Positions 58,527 through 64,000 of a DNA stretch of 64,000 nucleotides are shown piece by piece. This DNA comes from Fidelibacterota bacterium. Its GTDB lineage: Bacteria > Fidelibacterota > Marinisomatia > Marinisomatales > TCS55. Numbering within the stretch: the stretch's first letter is position 1; every line of letters starts with the position of its first letter. The position numbers and the translations under genes are program-made. The stretch spans positions 1 through 64,000 of the forward strand of contig JAERSH010000048.1 in the NCBI GenBank assembly GCA_016845785.1, read 5' to 3'. The notes beneath the pieces were generated by a model. That model made no database searches, was not told the origin of the DNA, and worked only from the letters and a program-made list of their open reading frames with translations.

Positions 58527-59717
58527 ATGGAAGACAGAAGATCATTTTTGAAAAAATCATCCATTGCGCTGGGTGGACTATCATTGGGATTAAGTCCCAT
58601 GATATTAAAAGGTGCAAGCAAGAATGAAATATTAAATATCGGTGTTATCGGGACGGGAGATCGTGGCGGTGGTTTAACACACATGATAAAAAATATGTCT
58701 GATCTGCGTGTAATTGGATGTTGCGATATTATTCCTTTTCGATTGGAAAAGGCCTTATCCAATGCGGATCCGAGCGCCGTTGGATACACCGATTATAGAG
58801 AAATGCTCGATAATAAGGAAATTGATGCCATCATTGTTTCAACCCCTTTCGGTATGCATTATGACATGGCCATGGATGCCTTGGATGCAGGGAAGCATGT
58901 TTATTGTGAAAAAACAATGGTTCGTGGTACCCGAGAAGCCAGAAATATGGTGAAGCGTGTGAAAGGTCAAGATCGCACATTTCAGGTAGGGCACCAATAC
59001 CATCACTCAAGATTATATGTGGAAGTGGTGGATCAAATCAGAAGTGGATATATTGGCGATGTTACCGCTATTGAATGTCAATGGAATCGGAATCACAATT
59101 GGCGACGACATGTACCGGAACCGAAATGGGAAAAGATGATCAATTGGCGAATGTATCGAAAATGGTCTGGCGGGTTGACGGCTGAATTATCGTCCCATCA
59201 AATTGATTTTTGTAATTGGGTCATGGGAGATCACATACAAAAGCTCACGGGATTTGGTGGTATTGATCATTGGAAAGATGGTCGGGAAACATTTGATAAT
59301 ATCCATTTAACAACAGAATATAAAAATGGTGTAAAAGCACGGTTTACTTGTTTGACCAATAATGCACATAATGACTACATGATTACTGTGAGAGGGACAA
59401 AAGGAACCTTTGTGATTAAGCCATTTGGTGCCACACTTTATGCAGAATCAAAGGTAGCGAAAGAGTTGGGATTGGTGGATGGTGTATCCGGTGCGACCTT
59501 ACAAAAATTGCAATCCGGAGAAGGGAAAAAACTGGATGTGAGCCATATGGAGCCCACAAAACAGGCTTTGGTAGATTTTGTAGACAATGTGAAGCATAAT
59601 AAAAAACCCTTATCCAATGTAGAATCCGGCGCTTGGGTATCAACAACAGTACAAATGGCATTAGATGCCCTACACAAAGGCGGTATTAGGGAATGGAAAA
59701 AGAGCTATAATTATTAG
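58527..59717 (+). CDS. Tat-exported Gfo/Idh/MocA oxidoreductase
   Basis: 396 residues with a twin-arginine signal (DRRSFLKKSS) and the NAD-binding GVIGTGDRGG (39-48). EKTMVRGTREA replaces the usual EKP motif. The GHQYHHSRLY and AELSSHQIDFCNW stretches fit periplasmic glycoside oxidoreductases. With the adjacent DUF1080 protein it probably oxidises a sugar at C3 and allows non-hydrolytic-type cleavage. It ends the plus-strand island. The gene at 1 belongs to the same superfamily but differs in motif. Confidence 0.85.
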   Translation: MEDRRSFLKKSSIALGGLSLGLSPMILKGASKNEILNIGVIGTGDRGGGLTHMIKNMSDLRVIGCCDIIPFRLEKALSNADPSAVGYTDYREMLDNKEIDAIIVSTPFGMHYDMAMDALDAGKHVYCEKTMVRGTREARNMVKRVKGQDRTFQVGHQYHHSRLYVEVVDQIRSGYIGDVTAIECQWNRNHNWRRHVPEPKWEKMINWRMYRKWSGGLTAELSSHQIDFCNWVMGDHIQKLTGFGGIDHWKDGRETFDNIHLTTEYKNGVKARFTCLTNNAHNDYMITVRGTKGTFVIKPFGATLYAESKVAKELGLVDGVSGATLQKLQSGEGKKLDVSHMEPTKQALVDFVDNVKHNKKPLSNVESGAWVSTTVQMALDALHKGGIREWKKSYNY

Positions 59718-59734
59718 TGATATGTATATAAAAT

Positions 59735-59768
59735 AAAAAGGGGAAAGGCTTTCGCCTTCCCCCTTAGT
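59735..59768 (-). terminator. Intrinsic terminator for susC-susD
   Basis: On the minus strand, AAGGGGGAAGGC pairs with GCCTTTCCCCTT around a short loop and is followed by TTTTTATTTTATA. It lies between the convergent plus-strand island and susD. The plus-strand side lacks a T-run. Confidence 0.8.
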
Positions 59769-59827
59769 AATCACCCACTCTTGAGAGCTAGATAGAGTGG
59801 TGTGTGGAGAGTGTTAATTTTACTCTA

Positions 59828-61297
59828 TTATTTATCCCACCAAACGCGGGTCGTAAGATTATCGGCCCCTTGTCTTGCTACAGCTTCATCATAGTTCTTT
59901 TTATTTCTAGATCTTTCGCCCGTAGCATAGATCATCCGTCTAGGAATGGTACCATTGGTAACGTTACCAGGGAAGTTCACTGGAGTCAATGTAGGGAAAC
60001 CTGTTCGTCTCCAATTGGCATAACTTTCATACTCATTTAAGAATGTGGCTGCCCATACTTGTTCACCAATCATTTCAAGTCCTTTGGATGCATCATATGG
60101 ATTGGCGATTAAGTAAGCCGTAATGTCAGCATCTGCAATCTCTGTGCCACCATAGAGGCTCAAGTATTTCATGGCTGCTGTTACACCTTTATTATAGTGT
60201 CCAGCTGCATCGCCATCACCCCAACCGTGAACGGCTGCTTCAGCCAATAAGAACTCTACCTCAGCATAGGTCTGGAAGAACATGGGATCATCTTCGCCCG
60301 TAATACCTGTACCAGACGACCTGTTTGGTTGAGAGTAGTTGTCTAGGTTCGATTCACCAGTAGCTGCTTTTAGTGTACCAGAGTCATAACCATTGGGCAG
60401 CCCTTTATGTCCGCCTGCACCCGGTTGTGCATACACGTCTAATCGTGGGTCACCTGTTAAGAAATCAATGAATGTTTTAGACATTCTCATATTACCATCT
60501 GCCGAAAAGACTTCGCCATTTCCATTCTTATTCAAACCGCTCTCTGTGGTATGAATAATGTAAGCAATATCATCATTGGAGGTCATTACACCGCCAGCAA
60601 TTGCTTTTTTCACCCATTTTTCAGCCTCACCAGCATTGACTTTAGTCATCCGCATGCCGAGACGGAGCATCATGGAGTAGGCGAACCGTTTCCATTTGGC
60701 CTGGTCACCGTTGTACATGAAGTCTTGTGCACCAAATCCGGAAGTTCCAGATCCAAGAGCAGCTGCCGATTCATCAAGTTCTTTCAGCATATCCATATAG
60801 ATGGATTCTTGTGTATCGTATTTAGGTTGAAGGATGCCATCAGAATATCCTTTGCCAGCTTCGCTGTAAGGGATATCTCCATGCATATCAGTTAACCGAT
60901 GGTAAATGAATACGCGCATAATTCGTGCTATCGCTTTCATTTCGTCCGGTTTTTCTTCTTGATCCAACTGGTTCAAAATATCTTGAACCACTTTGGCACA
61001 ACCTTGATAGTATGTATCCATCAATGAAGCAGAGTAGCCTTCATTTAAGGTGTATTTATCACCTGTCCAATAACCGGCAGTAGCAGCGAAGTGTTGGATC
61101 ATGGTTGACCCATAAATCAAATTCGCACGCCAAGCCACGTATCGATTGGCAGATGTTTCTAATAGTAATGATGTGAATTTATATCCAACATCAATCTGAC
61201 TAGCTGCAGCGGGGTTGGTATTCATTTTTTCAAACCCATCGTCACAAGACGTAGCTAGTAGTGCAAATGTGGATAATATGATTATTCGTTTTTTCAT
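59828..61297 (-). CDS. SusD/RagB-family outer-membrane lipoprotein
   Basis: 489 residues with a lipobox (LLATSC). The SusD-like_2 type layout has DDGFEKMNTNP near the N-terminus, TMIQHFAATAGYWTG, and the C-terminal NEYESYANWRRTGFPTLTP with the invariant WRRTG. It caps the SusC pore and binds the glycan. ATG 61297 has AGGAG eight bases upstream and is preferred over the in-frame TTG at 61303. It is 11 bp from the susC stop. Confidence 0.93.
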   Translation of the reverse strand: MKKRIIILSTFALLATSCDDGFEKMNTNPAAASQIDVGYKFTSLLLETSANRYVAWRANLIYGSTMIQHFAATAGYWTGDKYTLNEGYSASLMDTYYQGCAKVVQDILNQLDQEEKPDEMKAIARIMRVFIYHRLTDMHGDIPYSEAGKGYSDGILQPKYDTQESIYMDMLKELDESAAALGSGTSGFGAQDFMYNGDQAKWKRFAYSMMLRLGMRMTKVNAGEAEKWVKKAIAGGVMTSNDDIAYIIHTTESGLNKNGNGEVFSADGNMRMSKTFIDFLTGDPRLDVYAQPGAGGHKGLPNGYDSGTLKAATGESNLDNYSQPNRSSGTGITGEDDPMFFQTYAEVEFLLAEAAVHGWGDGDAAGHYNKGVTAAMKYLSLYGGTEIADADITAYLIANPYDASKGLEMIGEQVWAATFLNEYESYANWRRTGFPTLTPVNFPGNVTNGTIPRRMIYATGERSRNKKNYDEAVARQGADNLTTRVWWDK

Positions 61298-61308
61298 GAT
61301 CAATTCTC

Positions 61309-64000
61309 CTAAAATTTCACGTTGAAGCTAAAGCCATAGCTTTTCGTCTGCGGTAGGCCATAGTATTCAAGTCCTTGAGCATTACCAGCATTGTAAGCGG
61401 CCTCAGGAGCGATATTGTCCACATTCTTCGTTAAGTAGAATAGGTTTCTCGCTATGAAGGATACGCTGGCGCTTTGGAAAGGGGTTTTTTCAACAATAGA
61501 TCGTGGTAACTGATATCCGAACCTCAAATTGGTTAATCTAAGATAGTCTGAATCATACACGAATTGTTCTGCAATTTCGGAAAGATGGCTGTAGTAAAAC
61601 CTCAAGTTTTCTGGTGATACGGTCCAGGAGCCTGCAGCACCTGTTGCGGCATCTGTACCAGATACTTTCAATCCACTTTCACGACCTTCTAAAGTATCTT
61701 TGTGCAGACCTCTCCAATATGCGGTAGTATTGGTACCGGAGAAGATTTTTGCACCGAATTTCCCATCAATGAGGAATCCGAGTGAAAAGTTCTTGTAACG
61801 GATATTGTTTGAAATACCAATCGTTAACGGGGGTACACCTTCACCAAGGATTTTATACCCACCTTTTTGTGCTCTAGGGATCCCGTTAGCATCAACATCA
61901 TACAAGATGGACCCATCATCGGCACGTTTAAAGGATTGACCATAGAGTAATCCATAAGATTCACCTACAATATGGATGACTTGGATATTCCGGGTTCTAG
62001 GTGTTCCCAGGCCAATATTACCATCAATATCATTGGTTTTAACTACAGTACCTTCATTTTTTGCACCATTTAAGCTAACATTCCAAGTCAATTCCTTGGT
62101 TTGTATAGGTGTGCCGGAAATCAGGAATTCAAATCCTTTATTCTCGATTTGTCCCAAGTTGTCACTGGCACTACCAAAACCGGAAGCTTGAGATGTACCT
62201 ACACCCACAATATCATTTGTGGTTTTGTTGCTATAGTAGGCTAAATCAATATTTAATCGACTTTCAAACAATCTCAAGTCCAATCCAATTTCAGTTTCAC
62301 CCTTACTTAGGGGGACCAAATCTAGTTTTGGAATTGTGCTGCCATTTATTCCACCCATAATTTGGCCCAGATGTTGTGTGTCCCAGAGTTTATAACTCAA
62401 TGAAAGGGCATAGGGGTTACTGGCACCACCGGCAACGGTGGATACAGCAAATCTGACTTTAGCAAAGTCAACTGCTGCTGGGAGGCTAAGCAATTCAGAA
62501 AGCACTAAACTGGTGCTGACACTGGTGTATAAATCGTTGTTAGGCGATTTCTTGTTTGGAAAGGAAAGGGTAGAGAACCAGTCTTTCCTCGCTGTAGCTG
62601 TTACGTATGCAAAGCTATTATATGAAAGTCCCATAGATCCAATAACGGAACCTACTTCTTTTTCATTATAGCCAAACCAACCATCTTTGTTTTTTAGGTT
62701 ATTCACATGGTTGATTCCAGGGAGGACAAAGCCACTACCACTCACACCGAGACTTTCATCCAATACATTATTTCGAGTTACCCCAACGAATGAATTGGTT
62801 GACAATCCCGCCATTAGATCTCTATCAACACCAACGATGAATTCCATATCCAATATAGAAAGTCGTTTTTCGGTTTCACCCATAGAGCCGGCACTACTAT
62901 AAGCCGTACCAAATGGAGTTAACCATTGAGAGTTGATCGTAAAATGATCTAACCCTGCACGACCTTTTAAGTACAGCCAATCCATTACATTGTAACGGAG
63001 AGATACTGAATTAATAAAGCGGTGCTTCCGCGTGGTATTGATGTAAGAATGGGCTGCCCAATAAGGATTGGTTGTATAAGGGGATGTGGAAATACGTAAT
63101 TCCTTCCCATCTTCACCTCTTCCGGCTCCATCCACACCTGTCATAGTGGTCACATCTACAGTAGGTGCAAATGTTGCAGCAGAATAGTTTGCATTCTTAG
63201 GAGAATCAGACATGCTGACACGGCCATTTACATCTTCATCAATATATTTAACATTGATTTGGGCTTGAATCTTACCATCGTGATCGGCATTTGCATTCAA
63301 TGAGAATGATTTCCGATTCATATCTGCGCCTGGCATAATATCATCATGATCCAGGTTGGTGGCAGAAAAACGGTAGTTTAAAACTTGGCCACCATTAGAA
63401 AGGGCAACGGTATTAACACTCGTTTTACCCGTGCGGTAAAATGACTTCAAGTTATTGTGGTTGGAGTATGGTCCAGTAGAACCATCCCATTGGATGACTT
63501 GTGAACCGTCCATTTTGGCACCCCATGCATAAGCAATATTATCTAAAGCTTCTGACTGTGTGGTGGGTTTTGCCCCGCCTCTACCTGACCCATATTCACT
63601 TTGGTAATCCAAAAGGCCTTCGTCAAGACTTCTATATGTAGTTGAGCTGGAGTATTCCAAGCCTAAGCCTTTTTGGCCCCTACCGCTTTTGGTTTTAATA
63701 ATGATAACACCATTTGATGCTTTAGATCCATAAAGGGCAGATGCTGCGCCCCCTTTTAGTACACTGACGGATTCAACATCATCAGCATTGATACTTGAGA
63801 TACCGTCACCACCATCGGCACCGCCCCACATGCCGGCAGAACCTTCATTCCTATTGCCGATAGGAATCCCATCTACAACGTAGAGAGGTTGGTTGTCACC
63901 GGTGAGTGAACTATTTCCTCGAATGATTACGCGACTTGTACCGGCGCCACCGGTGGCGTTTGTTGTGACGTTAACCCCTGCCACCTTTCCTTGGAGGGCT
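61309..64000 (-). CDS. SusC/RagA TonB-dependent receptor, 5' truncated
   Basis: 896 C-terminal residues; the gene continues past the right edge. The plug domain is visible: ALQGKVAGVNV at the start, VDGIPIGNR, and VLKGGAASALYGSKASNGV. A 22-strand-type barrel follows and ends with aromatic FSFNVKF. It imports oligosaccharides with SusD using TonB energy. The N-terminal carboxypeptidase-like and TonB-box regions are outside the window. This is the only SusCD pair seen and is transcribed toward the glycan island. Confidence 0.95.
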   Translation of the reverse strand, partial: ALQGKVAGVNVTTNATGGAGTSRVIIRGNSSLTGDNQPLYVVDGIPIGNRNEGSAGMWGGADGGDGISSINADDVESVSVLKGGAASALYGSKASNGVIIIKTKSGRGQKGLGLEYSSSTTYRSLDEGLLDYQSEYGSGRGGAKPTTQSEALDNIAYAWGAKMDGSQVIQWDGSTGPYSNHNNLKSFYRTGKTSVNTVALSNGGQVLNYRFSATNLDHDDIMPGADMNRKSFSLNANADHDGKIQAQINVKYIDEDVNGRVSMSDSPKNANYSAATFAPTVDVTTMTGVDGAGRGEDGKELRISTSPYTTNPYWAAHSYINTTRKHRFINSVSLRYNVMDWLYLKGRAGLDHFTINSQWLTPFGTAYSSAGSMGETEKRLSILDMEFIVGVDRDLMAGLSTNSFVGVTRNNVLDESLGVSGSGFVLPGINHVNNLKNKDGWFGYNEKEVGSVIGSMGLSYNSFAYVTATARKDWFSTLSFPNKKSPNNDLYTSVSTSLVLSELLSLPAAVDFAKVRFAVSTVAGGASNPYALSLSYKLWDTQHLGQIMGGINGSTIPKLDLVPLSKGETEIGLDLRLFESRLNIDLAYYSNKTTNDIVGVGTSQASGFGSASDNLGQIENKGFEFLISGTPIQTKELTWNVSLNGAKNEGTVVKTNDIDGNIGLGTPRTRNIQVIHIVGESYGLLYGQSFKRADDGSILYDVDANGIPRAQKGGYKILGEGVPPLTIGISNNIRYKNFSLGFLIDGKFGAKIFSGTNTTAYWRGLHKDTLEGRESGLKVSGTDAATGAAGSWTVSPENLRFYYSHLSEIAEQFVYDSDYLRLTNLRFGYQLPRSIVEKTPFQSASVSFIARNLFYLTKNVDNIAPEAAYNAGNAQGLEYYGLPQTKSYGFSFNVKF

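Overview
The window reads as a chromosomal segment of a free-living, menaquinone-using, Gram-negative bacterium of the FCB superphylum. SusC/SusD outer-membrane proteins, many lipoproteins, GldA/GldF/GldG-like proteins and very short signal peptides ending in 'IAQ' or 'FAQ' point there. Clear Shine-Dalgarno sequences (9589, 17063, 18717, 61305 on the minus strand) and frequent GTG/TTG starts argue against a typical member of the Bacteroidota. A marine lineage such as Candidatus Marinimicrobia (Neomarinimicrobiota) fits best, but that is inference; no rRNA or tRNA gene was seen.

Left part (1-29.7 kb). It opens with the tail of a GH109-like oxidoreductase and a 530-bp stretch with only remnant ORFs. 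A sugar-handling group follows: sodium/sugar symporter, galactokinase-like GHMP kinase, sugar nucleotidyltransferase and GH2 beta-galactosidase. Next come a glycosyltransferase, two secreted hydrolases, two duplicated small membrane proteins, an FG-GAP protein, a Kunitz-type inhibitor, a homocysteine methyltransferase, a transglutaminase-like protein, a Gld-like ABC operon and a TetR regulator. The menaquinone genes are ordered menG-menI-menF-menD-menB-menA-menCE, with menC and menE fused and no menH. This part is peppered with several unrelated families of small repeats. Many lie between genes, and at least seven sit in frame inside coding sequences (beta-galactosidase signal peptide, glycosyltransferase, MenF, MenD three times, MenC-MenE).

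Right part (29.8-59.7 kb). About 23 tightly packed plus-strand genes form a glycan-degradation island without any of those repeats. It encodes five Cys-type sulfatases, GH130, GH92 alpha-mannosidase, GH20 beta-hexosaminidase, a sialidase fused to an SGNH esterase, GH29 alpha-L-fucosidase, two transporters, a two-domain DUF1080 protein and a Gfo/Idh/MocA protein. In the middle is a complete non-phosphorylating L-fucose pathway (FucP, mutarotase, dehydrogenase, lactonase, dehydratase, second dehydrogenase, diketo-acid hydrolase), followed by LutABC, which would oxidise the L-lactate end product. The enzymes together fit removal of sialic acid, fucose, sulfate, mannose and GlcNAc from animal- or algal-type glycoconjugates. 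A convergent susC-susD pair at the right edge (59.8-64 kb, minus strand) would supply outer-membrane uptake.
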